From Chromera velia (Eukaryota > Sar > Chromeraceae), in contig JAHBMJ010005898.1 of NCBI GenBank assembly GCA_018398765.1, positions 1-47,500 on the forward strand: a stretch of 47,500 nt of DNA. The letters are read 5' to 3'. Positions within the stretch are counted from its first letter, which is position 1, and the number at the start of each line of letters is the position of its first letter. A program made the translations under genes and the position numbers. The notes under the pieces were generated by a model. The model was not told the DNA's origin, made no database searches, and was given only the letters and a program-made list of their open reading frames with translations. Below, in pieces: positions 1-11,603 of the stretch.

Positions 1-23
1 GGGGGGGGGGGGGGGGGGGGGGG
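1..23. other. Poly-G run at the window edge
   Basis: The first 23 bases are all G. This could be a true homopolymer in an intron, a collapsed low-complexity tract or an assembly edge. Nothing in the sequence decides between these. Confidence 0.6.
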
Positions 24-68
24 AAGCGACGTGCGCGCGGGAGTGTTCGTGAATGTGTTTGTGTGCAG

Positions 69-2105
69 GTTTGGTTTACCACTACTCGTTTGGTTCAGTG
101 AGGACACAAAGTCACCTGATGATTTTCCTGCGTCGTCAATTGAAATGCTGGATTGCAGCAGCAGGAGGAAAGTACATTCATGTTTAAGTTGTCCAGGTAG
201 ACGACAAAAGCAGGAAAACCAATTTCAGACCGACCGTTCTTTTCTCTCTCTTCCCTTACATTCCGTTCCCTCCCCTTCTTCCTTGTGACTGAATACAAGC
301 AGGTTGAGTGGGAAGGAGGCAGAGGAACTGGAGGCTCTGGTGAGACTCCGTCGGGGAAACGAGAAGGACATCTCCTCTTGGAATCAGGTGGGCGCAGTGA
401 TTCGATGTCTCCTCCAGGTTTTTGTCCGTTTGCAGAGATGTTTGTGTCCGACAAAGATGTGAAATGAATGGTAGCGCTCGCATCTAGCTTCTACTACTGC
501 TGTGTACAGACGTAGACAATGTACGGAGGGCTGGTGGAGACGGGGGGGAAAGTGTGAGAGGGGCGGGGACAGTGAGGGGAAAGCTGCTAGAAAGGCACCC
601 GTAAGGAAACAAAAGAGTCCCCTGCATGCCCACAACTGACTGCAGGCTTCTCGGTTCGAATATTTGAAAGGGGACGACGGGAAGCTGCCTCCTCTGATGG
701 CAGAGCAGACAGAAAAAACAGACGACACCCAGAAAAAGGCAAAGGCACCCTTCGGCGCTTTCTTGAGAAGTGAGTGGTTCGCACTGAGACGCGTGGGAGT
801 TTATTGTGTTCTGTTTTTTGGCTTTCAGGTTGACCGGTACTCTCTTTGATCGTCTCTCTGTCTACGCACGCGCCTTGGCATTTGCATTCCTTCTCTCTGC
901 GGCGCATGAGTAGAGACAAGGGTTGACTCCTCTTATGCCGATTTTGTTGAGTGCGCTTCTGCCTTGCTCCTCTGCCTGCAGCAATAAGGAAGCCTAGAGG
1001 AAAGGCACCCCCTCCTCCTCCACCCCCGCCCCCTGCTCCTGTCCCCTCCCCCCCTGCTCAACCCCTTCCCCAACCCATACAGCACCCGCACCAACCTCCA
1101 CACACACTCCCGCAACAACCACCACCAACAAACATCCAGCAGCCGAGACCTCCACAGCAGCCAGGCGTCTCCCCTGCCATGTCTGGTGCCGTACCCCGCC
1201 CCATGCACCCTCACATCCCCCAACCCGGGGGAAGACCCCAGGGACCTCCCAACCCCCTCCCTGGCAGCAGAGGCGTGGGCGGGCCCACTGGCGGCATTGG
1301 CTCTATGTTGGGCTCGGTGGTTCCCCCCTCTCAGCCCGGAGGCCCTCAACAGGGCTATCAACCACGGGGGATGCCGAACTTCCAATCTCTCTCGCAGCAG
1401 CAGCCCAAGGCAGCGACGCCATTGACTTCAGAGATGATCACGCAGACAGTCAACGCGCAAGCTCAAGCTCAAGCACAGAGACAGCAACAACAGCAGCAGC
1501 AGCAGCAGGCATCGCATCCACCCACACAGATGCAGACACAGCAACAGTCACTGACCACACCCCCCACGGAGACTGCCGCACCCAGACCTCCTTCCAGGAC
1601 TGCGTCCGGGGATAGAGGCACGATGATGCCGAATCAATTCCGGGGGGGCGTCCCACCCACCAGCCACCCTTCCCACCAGCCTACCCAAGGACAAACCCAG
1701 GGCCTTCCCCATTCACCAAACCCCCCACCCCCACTTCAGCCAAGCTTTCAGCCTCCACCCGTCTCAGTCGTCACGAACAACTCCTCTTCTTCTCGTCCTC
1801 CCTCTGTCAACATCTCTCCCCGCCCCCCCGCCGCTTCTGTCAGGGGCCCGCCGTCCCCCCAACCCCCTCAGGCTGCGACTGGACCTGCCCCCGCAGGAGC
1901 AGGGGCCCCAGCGACCGCCACACCTGCAGGCCCAGGGGCGCATGCGCCTCCCGCCACGGCGCCGCAACAGTATGCCCAGCAGCCAGTCCAAACAGGACCC
2001 CAAATACCCCCGGCGGCGCATGCACAGCAGCAACAGCAACAGCCTCCTCAGCAGCCACAGCCCCAACAGCCACAGCAGCAGGTCCGCCCGCCGCCACCTC
2101 AGTAG
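69..2105 (+). CDS. Pro/Gln-rich protein, 3' part of gene (four exons)
   Basis: Product not recognised. The exon model is 69-97, 303-387, 646-769 and 983-2105, with introns at 98 (GTGAGG), 388 (GTGGGC) and 770 (GTGAGT). Acceptors end in CAG, and phases 2, 0 and 1 match across each junction. The small exons encode a charged, probably helical stretch (LEALVRLRRGNEKDISSWNQ, then ASRFEYLKGDDGKLPPLM). The last exon opens with a basic patch (TIRKPRGKA) and continues for about 370 residues of proline-, glutamine-, serine- and threonine-rich low complexity. It includes polyproline and a CAG/CAA-coded poly-Q tract near 1480-1510, and ends at TAG 2103-2105. Such tails are common in disordered nuclear or RNA-binding proteins, but that is only inference. 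The gene starts left of the window. The last exon is well supported; the 29-nt exon is least certain. Confidence 0.6.
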
Positions 2106-2623
2106 TTGCTTTCTGTTCACTGCTGCGGCTGAGATTTTCCAACAGTGGTGCAGGTTGTGGGAGAGTGAGCAGGCAGATGCGAGCGAGCGCTTGATCTCTT
2201 CTGGCGGCGTGGGAAAATGGGACGAAGAATGCCGGAAAATTTTTGCAGTTCTGTTGAGTCTACACTTGAGAAAGTACCTTCTGGAGTTGGTATTTGTTTC
2301 GTCCCATTTCGAAAGTTCGAAAAATGGCTGGGTAGATTCCTCTCAGAATCCTCTGTCATCTGCCCTGCGAGTTCAAAGGTGGAGAGCACCGTTGATATAT
2401 TTGCAATTTTATATTTATGCATGCATATACATGCATGTTGATTAGCCCCGATATCCATTTTGAATTGTTAGTCCGATATTGAAGTCCAATCGATCGATAA
2501 AAGCGTTTAAATAACTTTAAGAGTCAATAAGAAATAATAAGAAATAAAACTTTCAAAAATATACTTTACATTTCACTAATTCCAGTACATTTTAGACGGT
2601 TACGCCGGGTTAGCTTCATATGC
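2106..2623. other. Downstream spacer of the Pro/Gln-rich gene
   Basis: This holds the probable 3' UTR of the upstream gene, then AT-rich DNA from about 2390. I see no gene, tRNA or other structured RNA. The open frames in it overlap one another and lack splice or family support. Confidence 0.5.
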
Positions 2624-4117
2624 CCTGCAAAAATGAGTGAATTTACAAATGAATTTAAGTGAATTTAGATAAATTTACGTGAATTTAAGCCATGAATTTA
2701 GATGAATTTAAGTGAATTTACAAGTGAATTTTGATTATAAATTCACTAATGAATTTAATCATGAATTTAGTTTTAAATTCATTATGTATCAATTAAATGA
2801 GTTTAAGTGAATTTACATTAATTAATTTCTAAGCAAAAAGCTCTAAATTCATTTCAAAATGAATTTAGAAATTCTAAATTCATAATGAATTTAGCCTCTA
2901 GAAGCTAGCTCTAGGCGACGCACAGTGGTTAAAAAAAAAAAAAAAATAGACCTTTCCAGATTTTTTTTTTTTTCTTTTTTTCTATGAAGGATTTCCTAGA
3001 GCACGAGCATCTAGAGGAGCACCTTTTAGAAGTACTTTTCCATCATCGACTTTGTTGAACACGGACCAACCAATCTTTTTTCCCTTGTTCAACTGCACTG
3101 TCACCAGACTTTTCTTTCTTCTCTTTACTGTGTCTATTTAAAAAACTAACCATGTCTTCTTGTTTTCCATTCACATTGACTTGCATCCGCCCTTTCTTTC
3201 TCGTAAATTCTGCAGCCACTTCAGTATTATCCCCACGCGGTATCGACTCATGCTTTTGGTTGAACATATTTTCACGGCTGGCCACTGCATCTGCATCATC
3301 ACCTTGCTCATCCTCCTTCTCCCCCTCACCTTCAGCATCTTCATACAGTCGAGCGGGCGGGCGAAGGAAAAAGGGGACTCTCTTTTGTCCTATGCAAAGA
3401 GTGACAAGAAGGATGGATGCATGGATGCAGACAGAAGAGCAGACAGAGGAGAAGTTCTTTGACTGGCTCTTTGACGATATCTAGGATGATATACATTTCG
3501 AAACTCTAGTCGAAGCTAGTTTTGGTCAATCCTTTTATGCGTCTACCAAGCTAAAAGTGAAACTGGGATCCTAGATATGATTCAAACTCAACCTCCTTGA
3601 ACCTAAGTGCCACTTAAAAAAATATAATCAAGATCATCTCTATCTGCAGCATCTTTTTTCAAGAGACCGTCCATGCCTGCGGCGTAGACGGTCAAGACAC
3701 TGTCCAGATATGCGGCTTTGGCTTTCAAGACACCATAAATGATCCGCGCCTGCGGCGCAGACTTTCAAGCTTATCCAAAAATGCGGTCTGAACTTTCAAG
3801 TGGTAGTTAGGTTTAAGGAGGTCTCAAACTCTAGTTGAAGCTAGTCATTTAACCTTTATTTTTTTTTACATATACAATAAAATTTTAAATAAATAAAAAA
3901 AAAATGAATAGACGTTTTCAGATTTTTTACTTTTTTTTTACCACCTCTAGTTTAGCTTCAAAATTCACTTAAATTCACCTAAATTCAGCTAAATTCACTG
4001 CTTAAATTCATGTAAATTCACTTAAATTCACTTAAATTCATTTATATCTAGCAAAGCCAACTTCATTCATTCATTCATTCATTCATTCATTCATATAAAT
4101 TCACTCATTTTTGTAAG
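2624..4117. mobile_element. Fold-back element with repeat-array arms
   Basis: The left end reads CCTGCAAAAATGAGTGAATT and the right end is its near-perfect inverse (ACTCATTTTTGTAAGG near 4103-4117). The left arm (to about 2895) is an array of short GAATTTAAGTGAATTTA-like units. The right arm (about 3955-4117) carries the same units inverted, plus an ATTC run. The arms enclose about 1 kb of less repetitive DNA. Two similar A-run/TAGAC/CAGATTTTT segments lie inside in direct orientation (2930-2985 and 3890-3935). No transposase is recognisable, so this would be a non-autonomous fold-back transposon or a repeat-built palindrome. Target-site duplications are not clear. Confidence 0.5.
3043..3389 (-). 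CDS. Open frame inside the fold-back element, possible exon
   Basis: Product not recognised. The frame is open from about 3484 down to a stop at 3043-3045 but has no ATG near its start. A splice acceptor (TTTGCATAG) would start an exon at 3389. The encoded stretch is highly charged: a leading KRVPFFLRPPARLYEDAEG, an acidic run, then basic Lys/Glu-rich segments (for example FTRKKGRMQVNVNGKQED). Composition looks protein-like, unlike the AT-rich arms around it. It may be a captured host-gene fragment or the remains of an element-encoded protein. No upstream exon was found, so it is probably not a functional gene as it stands. Confidence 0.3.
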
Positions 4118-4707
4118 GTATATATATACCATGTGACCATATCTAGAAAGTAGTAGAAACACAAAATTAACGTTTTTCAAAAATTAAAATTTAAGTTTCA
4201 AGTTGTTTACATGTTAAACTAAAAAACAGCTACGTCTAGAACAAGTAAAAAAAAAGTAGAAATATAGGTAGAAAATTTCGATGTATACGGGCGGCCCTAG
4301 GGTCTATACCCTAAAGAATGTCCGGTGAAAAAGTCTGGTTATACCAGACATTTTGACTTACTGGCCTTTTTCAAAAGTCAACTTACCATTTATAATTTGA
4401 GAAATTAAGAAAGTCCGGTTAGTGAATCTTGAGAGCTTTATGAAGTATGAAACTAAAAATTTGTGTCTAGATTTGTGTACAAAGCAGGCTAAGCCAGGCT
4501 TAAAGCGGCTAGAAAAAAACACTAATTTTTAAAGGCCTTTGCCATTTTTTTTTTACAACTACAAAAAATGTCGGACCGTGCAATACTTTTGCAACACTTA
4601 AACTAACTTGAACAACAGTTAACATTGTTTGCCTATTGAATGTTGATCTAGATGTCGATCATGATAAATAAAAAAAAATCTATTAAAAAAAAAACTTTTT
4701 CTCATCT

Positions 4708-4739
<32 letters not shown>

Positions 4740-5165
4740 GTGCAGAGCCTATAGTTTTGACTCTTTTTTTTTTAATTGTGAGAGTGTTGGACTTTCAGGT
4801 TGGACTCATACTGAATTAACATAGTAGACTACTATTTTTGGAGTTTAGCACTAAAAAAATCCTCCGAGTCTATACGCGTTGCTAAATCTAGGATTTAACC
4901 CTCAAATGGGCCTTAATCATCATCATCATCACAAGACATAATGAAGAGAACTAGAATGGTCCAGTTAAGGACATCAGTCTAGTCGCTTATACGGTTCTCT
5001 ATACAGGAATAATAATGCAAGATGTTTGTCCGGCTTCTGCTCTCATCGATCGAGAGTTGTTCCATCGAATCACACTGAGCATTTCACTAAGCAATTTCAC
5101 AACATGGATTGACACATACATTTTCTCCGTCTCCGTAATGTCTCAAACCGCGCCGCACCGATAGG
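4118..5165. other. AT-rich intergenic DNA
   Basis: No gene is visible. The stretch contains A/T homopolymers, an (AT)n run at about 4713-4738 and a CAT triplet run near 4917-4930. Confidence 0.6.
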
Positions 5166-5325
5166 CAACGCAGCAGCACGGGACCGGCCAAGTCGGGCCG
5201 ACCAATGCACGCCCGCCTCCTCTCTATAAGTGGCTGATTACATACAACGCGGCAGCACGGGACCGGCCAAGTCGGGCCGACCAATGCACGCCCGTCTCCT
5301 CTCTATAAGTGGCTGATTACACATA
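5166..5325. repeat. 80-bp direct tandem duplication
   Basis: Two copies, at about 5166-5245 and 5246-5325, differ at only a few positions. Each is GC-rich, unlike the AT-rich surroundings. Each contains GGGACCGGCCAAGTCGGGCC and ends with CTCTATAAGTGGCTGATTAC. No coding frame or tRNA fold is evident. Confidence 0.75.
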
Positions 5326-5477
5326 ATGACTAGCATAACGATAACAGTGCTCAAGGGCACCATAAATTACTTATCACTTAAATTTGCACTGGCCGACTTC
5401 ACTATGAAGAAAGAAATTTACCTACATCGAATGACCTATAGAAAACCGAAAACAAATTTTAGAAACTATAAAATGCT

Positions 5478-5878
5478 AATCTTAGCTAGGTCCTACACTA
5501 TAAAGCTTCAAACAATGAAAACTCAGGCTAACTTTCTTTCTTTCTTTAGAACTTTGTTAACTTCATAAAGGGAAATCGAATCTACATCAAAGGTTCGATC
5601 CTAGGTTCGATCTTGAAATTATGAAAGTGAATGCCAGACTAGGTGCTAGACGAGCTAGTAGATGAGTCTCTGATGGGAGGGTACAAAACGTTTTAAGCTC
5701 ATAAAACGTTTAGTAAGCAACGTAGTCTTTCGATTTGAATGAGGGAGGGGACCTGATTGATAGTCTTTCTTGTAGTCTTTCTCAAGTAAAGCTGGAAAGA
5801 AGCAAAACTGAGATGAACTTTCTTTTACTTTCTTTCTTTCTTTAGAACTTTAGAGTGTAGGACCTAGACTAAGATATA
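5478..5878. repeat. Inverted-repeat pair, probable small fold-back element
   Basis: A segment at about 5478-5505 containing CTAGGTCCTACACTATAAAG recurs inverted at about 5850-5878 (CTTTAGAGTGTAGGACCTAG). A CTTTCTTTCTTTAGAACTTT stretch lies next to each arm. A weaker relative (CCTTAGAGTATAAATCCTAG) occurs near 45025, suggesting a dispersed family. Confidence 0.45.
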
Positions 5879-7800
5879 ACAAGGCAGAACATTTTTTTTT
5901 TATTATGGGATGATCATTGATCATTGAATGATCATGCCATGATTGAGATTGGTGGCAAACAATCTAATTCCGCGGTAAAACTTGGGGTAAAACATTCTCA
6001 ATTGACTCTGACAATTTTTGTCCGCGCCCTAGGCCCGCACTACGGTGCCCACCCGCGAGAGGTTGGCCACATCAGAAGACAACTGTTCACACCCGCACCA
6101 GCGCGGCGAAAGTCCCATCGCGTCAGCCTCTAGGTCAGGCTTCTCCCTGCTCCCCGCCTCCAGATCCCTGCTTCTGTTTCTTCTGTCCCCTGTCCGTACC
6201 GCCGTGACCTCCTGGTCCGCCAGCCTCACCGCCCATGCTGCAAGGAGAGAAGGGGGGGGTACATGAAGCCAGTGCAGCCGGAACGACAGAATCAGGAATT
6301 GTGTAGAAGTCAAGAGAACAAATTCATCGATTGGCGGTCGACCCATGCAAAAGAGACGAGGAGTGTTCAAAACTCTCATCGAGAGACATTCCCTGCAAAG
6401 ATGAAACCGGGCCAGACCCTCGAGGAGTCAGAGCCACAGTCGCACCTTCCGCCCTCGCGCAAAACAGCCACCAGACCGATCTCCCTCTCCGCCCCTGCCG
6501 CTCTCTTTCTTCACTCCTCGAGAAGCTCCCTCTCCGTCTCCACAACACTGTTTTTTGCTTGCTTCAAATGTCAAAGTATCTTCATACCAATGTTCACTCA
6601 CCCTTTCAACCATCTGAATATCCCCCCGCTCCGCGTCTCTCCTTTTCTGCAACCGTCTGACTAACCCACCCCCTTTCTGTATCAAGATGTCTCCAGGCTT
6701 TTCTTCAATTATCTGAATAGCTTCCCCCCTCTCCATATGGAGTTGCCTCTCTTCAGCCTTTCAACCATCTGAATAGCCCACCCCCTTTCTGTATCAAGAT
6801 GCCTCCCGACTTTTCTTCAATCATCTGAATAGCTTCCCCCCTCTCCATATGGAGTTGCCTCTCTTCAGCCTTTCAACCATCTGAATAGCCCACCCCCTTT
6901 CTGTACCAAGCTGCTCCTTTGGATCGTTTCAAGCATCTGATTAGCCCCCGCGCTCTTTCCCGCTCTTTATCCTTGCGCTTCTCTGTACCCCCTCTTTTTG
7001 CTTCCTCCCCTCTTCTTGGATCGGTCGGTCTGTCTGCCTCTTCGTTGAGAGGGTGCGCCTGCTGCGCGGATCACAGGCCGGAACAGCAAAGCAACGGACA
7101 AACTTCTTGCTGAGCGGTAGCCCCAGGACTTCTCTGCTCACTACCTCCGGAAGGCAGGTGTTGCAGTGCCCTTCGACCCTCGGCAAAAAGAACCCATACG
7201 CCATTTGCCTGCCGGAGGGAAGTCTCGAGCGAAGAAAAAGTGCGTGGGTCACCGGGAAACCAAAGAGAAAAAGAGAATCGCAGTCTTGGAGGACTGTTGC
7301 GCACGGCTACGACTTGCACCCTACAGCAGTCGAGCAAATCGCTGAAGCCGGAAGAGCCGACCCCTTGCTTTCTGCTGGTGCATCCCCCATTCGCCCTCAA
7401 AAAGCAACGCAGATATGAAGAACCTCGCTCTCATCAAGAAAGGACAGAAAACCCGGATCAGCGCGGCCCAGACTGACCGCTTGGTGGCTTTCTTCGCGAT
7501 CTTGTACATCGTTCTCGTCTTCACCAGTGCGTCTGCACACATCAGCAAAAGGCAGCGAAGGCGAAGACGATTTACCAAGATGTGCTCTTCCAGCACAGTC
7601 AACCAACAGCGCACAAGTTTGAGAGATTCTGAATGTTCAAGAGCATTTGAGCGGGGAAAGAAGTTAACGATCATGCAATGCATTGAAGTGCCGCATGCAC
7701 AAGCAAGGAACTTTCCGGGGCCATGCGTGCAGTTTCTGCATGCATGCATATATATGCTTTTTAATAAATTCTTTTCTTTTAATTTGCAATTTGTTCAATG
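5879..7800. other. GC-rich stretches without a supported gene
   Basis: Several frames are open on both strands at 6029-6550 and 7050-7420, as expected in GC-rich DNA. None gives a splice-consistent chain or a recognisable domain. The segment may hold the kinase 3' flank and exons of an unrecognised gene. A cluster of TGATCA-type palindromes lies at 5910-5940, and a TGCATGCATGCATATATATG run at 7738-7757. Confidence 0.4.
6665..6950. repeat. About 112-bp tandem repeat, 2.5 copies
   Basis: The phrase CCCACCCCCTTTCTGTATCAAG recurs at a spacing of about 112 bases (near 6665, 6778 and 6890). The intervening text, including CTCCATATGGAGTTGCC and AACCATCTGAATAG, is nearly identical between copies. 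The repeat is pyrimidine-rich on the + strand. Confidence 0.7.
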
Positions 7801-7813
7801 AGGTGAAATGAAG

Positions 7814-9773
7814 TTAATTCACCGAACTTTCAACACTATATAGCTTCAACACGAATGAAGTGATCTGCATCGAGATCGACCAACGTATACGTGACAGTCG
7901 ACATGCAGCCTCCTGCGTTTGCTGACCGAAGAGACGGCCGAGTGGGTGCGCGGCAAGAAGGCGGGCATACTGGTGCTGCCCCTTTACTGGCAGGGCGACA
8001 GTTTTTGAAGCGTCGATTTGGTCGCACGAGAAGATTTCGCTCTGGGGGGGGTTTCTCTCGTGCGGCTCAGAGGGAACGAAGGGGGGCAAGATCCTTTGCT
8101 CGTCCCGAATCCACCTGTGATCCAGTGCCTGACGGGCGGTGAATCTGTCTTTGGGATCTCTCGCAAGGCAGCCTTCCAAGAAGTCAGCGATGAGGTCCAC
8201 CTCTCTCTCCCCAACGCCCGCCGTCCTAGCTGGCGTGCCGCGGACTTTGGAAGTCACAGGAGAATTCGCCCGCACCATGCGTCTGGCGAGCACGCTGGCT
8301 TTGTTCCCCCCCTCCCGGAAAAACGCTTCCAAGGCAACCTTCCCCCCCCCATTTTTGAGGAGCCTCTCCCCGACCGGCAGATACATTTCTGCCAGACAAC
8401 ATGCGGCCGCCCACACATCCATTTTCGGTCTGGGCGTCGGGTCCGTCAGTGTAACACTCCGGCGCCTTGTAGTACTGATTGGCCACCCATCCGGTGAGGG
8501 TGTCTCCCCCTGACTGCGCCCCTCCCAGTGCCCTCGCCATTCCTGGGTCTATAATTCGGACCAAAGTCACCGTGTCGTTCCCGTTGGCGCTCAGCGTGAC
8601 CAGCAGCAGGATGTTGTCTGGCTTCTGCAAGAACAAAGGAACATGAATTCGGGAGGTCAGTCTGACGGTGAGTTGACCGCATGCATGACCAACTGGCAAT
8701 GCCCATGCTTTTCATGCCGTGATGTGTCAGTGAGACCTTTTCCACAAATCTTAGGTGCATCATATGATGGAGCGCCACTGGAAGGGTGTATCGAGCCAAA
8801 AAGAGAGTAGCATTTCGTCAAATGGAATCTAGCAAGACAACGCAAGACAACAGGTCAAGCGCGAAAAAAAAAAAGGGATTCAACGCACAAAAAGACAAGC
8901 CTTAGGAGACCTCTACAGTGTCAGGTCACAAAAAAAAGAGTGTGTCAGAACCATTCAGAAGGAGTCACTGACAAGGTCTCTGTGCATAATCCTCTTGGCG
9001 TGTAGACCTGCAGCGCCATGAAAGATCCGATACGCGACCTTCCGTGCCTGCATCCAGAGTAGATTGGGTGAAGAGTCTCTGACTCAGTCTGAACGCAGTC
9101 AGTGGATACGGTATTTGCCGGTATTTGTTTAGAGAGAAAGGAGACCAGTCACTGCATCTAGACCCAACTGCACAAAGAGGATGATCCGTGTTACAGTATC
9201 AATGTTGCCAGATCTTTCTGAGACTCTTGTTTTCATCCAATTTCATCAATGCACCGTGCACGAGCCCGACGCTTTCCGAACCGACTTTTCACACGAGTTG
9301 CGTTTGACGCTGATTTCCGTTTTCAAAATGAAACCTTTCCGGCTGCACAAATCTATCAGATTCTGGAAACACACACAGTTGCCTGTGCTATTCCATCAGT
9401 GACAGCATGCATCAGTCACTGTAAGGGATTCACTCAACCTACCTGGCCAAGACCGAGGCCTGGTACCGACGTGTCATGTATGTACGAATGCAGTGATTTC
9501 CCTGCAAGGGGCATCATCTGCCACCTGCAAAATGAGTCAAAGAAGAGCAGGAAGCACAGCAGCTGCATAAGACAGGCAAAAACTTAACAAAAAAGCAATC
9601 CACAGGCATGGACACCCTGGAAATGATTCAGCGAGAAAGATTCTATCCGTTCCTCTATTGACAAATGCGGCAGTTGCAAAATTTAGTGCGGGTCCGCATG
9701 CACACACGCAGACACACACACACACGCTCCCTAGTCACGCTCCCCACCCCGGGCCCCTCGTCTTTCGCCCTCA

Positions 9774-9842
<69 letters not shown>

Positions 9843-9874
9843 TTTTTCTTTCTTTCTTTCTGCTTTTCTTTTTT

Positions 9875-9911
<37 letters not shown>

Positions 9912-10032
9912 GCTTCTTTCTTCCTTCCTTCCTTCCTTCCTTTCTTTCTTTCTTTCTTTCTTTCGTTCGTTCGTTCGTTTTTTTTTTTCTTTGTTCCTTT
10001 CTCTCTTTTTCCCGTTCGGAATCCTCCCTTCC

Positions 10033-10080
<48 letters not shown>

Positions 10081-11603
10081 CACACACACATACACACACA
10101 CACACCTCACGTACGTACACACATGAACACATGTATATATGCAGAAAGGGTGTCTGCCAGAGGTCCCTCAACTTATGTTCTCTGGATGCAGGCTCCTGCC
10201 GAACGGGCCGCCAGGCAGGGTGCGGCCTGGCCCCGGCCACATGCGCATGCTGCATGAAGGCTCCGCCCCCGGCAGGCTGGCCCCTGCATGCGCGTGCGGC
10301 CTCGGTCCCTGGGTCGATCGCGTGCATGCATGCATGCATGGGGGGTCAATCCCACCATGCATCTGACGCAAGCAAGCTTGCGAACGGCCCCGGAAAGCAA
10401 GAAAAAATTGCAACTGCATGGTTGACGCATGCTATATAGCTGCTTGAAGTGGATTGAAGCCGCGCAGAAAAGTGCACTCACATGCAGTCAGGGGGGGATA
10501 ACCCGGACGTATGTAAGATTTCATGTGTTTTCTAAAAAATCCTGTGGAATGAAAACTAAGTTTAAGAAAATTTAAATCCATAACATAATTAATTTTCTTA
10601 TATGTTCTTAACCATCCTTTATATTTTTTGTATAAAAAGCCAAAAAAAAGTTTATAATGGATCTAAAATTTACAGGTTGGCCTAGACTAAACCTATAAAC
10701 AAATTCATCAACAATTTTTATAACTTGTTATCATTAAAAAAACCTCAATGCAAACTTTTAAGACTTAATCAAGAAATGATTCCTAATGACTCCTTAACGT
10801 TCACTATGGTTTCATTTATTATGTCTCAATGTTCAAGTATGTTCACTGCCTTGAGTTCATCCACTTAAAGATCAACGACCATCATCTGATTGCTCTTGAT
10901 TTCGCAGACAAAGATCCATTAGACGTGGGACGGAAAGAGAGAGAGAAGGGGTCTCTCTCTCCCCCGTTCTCTCTCTCTCTCTCGTTTTTGCGCGCTCTCT
11001 CTCTCTTTGCTCTCTCTCTCTCTCTTCGCGCTCTCTTTCCTCTCTCTCTTCGCACGCTCTCTCTCTTTCTCTCTCTCTCTCTCTCTTCGCTCTGTCTCTC
11101 TCTTTCTCTTTCTCTTTCTCTCTCTCTCTCTCGCCCTCTCTTCACTCTCCGGGGCCATACCCCAGCCAGACTTAACCTGCGTGGGATTGCGTGGGTTGAC
11201 GCTGAAAGTTGAGTTGTGGGCCATGTAGAAACAGGGGAGAGGACATGAGTCTGTCAGTGATCACTTACACAAAGACTTTCTTGAAATCAGGCGTGTTCAT
11301 GTCTGGTTTGAGAGGAAGAGAAGAGAAGTTGGAGAGGGGTATCCCATCCTGATCCATAACTAAGTAATCCTGCAGGTTGATGATAGTGGGAATCCCATGC
11401 GCCTCCCTGAGCATTCTCAATTCTCTCATAACCCGCTTTGCCTGCCTGATTTGGTTTATGAGTTGCGTCTTCTTTACAGCGACGCTTTCGCCTTGCCGTC
11501 GTCCCCTGACAAATTTGGCCTCCCTCACCTCTCCAAAAGACTCCTTTCCAAGCATACGGCCGAGCTGCAAGTCGCTCAAGAGAAACGACGGTTGGTCCTG
11601 CAT
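7814..11603 (-). CDS. Protein kinase, four exons with one frame break
   Basis: Likely a Ser/Thr kinase. Exons are 11603-11269, 9524-9443, 9047-8973 and 8624-7814. Donors are GTAAGT, GTAGGT and GTCAGT, and junction phases match. Visible landmarks are a P-loop LGKESFGEV (second glycine replaced by Glu), VAVK at residues 41-44 (K44 the likely ATP lysine), a possible helix-C Glu at 61, a hinge WQMMPLAGKSLHSYI, and HRDLKPDNILL formed exactly across an exon junction. Also present are DPG where DFG is usual, YYKAPE, KMDVWAAACCLAEM, and subdomain XI RDPKDRFTARQALDHRWI. The frame shifts between YYKAPECYTD and KMDVW: either one surplus base near 8440-8446, or a 28-nt GT..AG intron (8457-8430) that would remove part of the segment after APE. 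The corrected product is about 424-433 residues. ATG 11603 is the first good start, but earlier exons are possible. The kinase group is not assigned. Glu21 and DPG may mean altered activity. Confidence 0.85.
9780..10120. repeat. CT, CTTT and CA microsatellite block in the first kinase intron
   Basis: (CT)n, (CTTT)n, (CCTT)n, (CGTT)n, a second (CT)n and then (CA)n runs are stacked in order. All are pyrimidine-rich on the + strand up to about 10075, and hence purine-rich in the kinase pre-mRNA. Confidence 0.9.
10928..11146. repeat. Second CT-rich tract in the same kinase intron
   Basis: A nearly continuous (CT)n tract interrupted by CGCG, TTTG and TTTC spacers, lying just 3' of an AT-rich segment (10520-10900). 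Confidence 0.85.

Noticed and set aside
7053-7801. Overlapping + frames of 121 and 128 codons
   Set aside because: The frames also overlap open minus frames, no acceptor-donor chain was found, and composition is not clearly protein-like.
9655-10339. Long Ser/Phe/Leu and Arg/Glu/Lys frames around the CTTT block
   Set aside because: They are translations of microsatellites inside the kinase intron.
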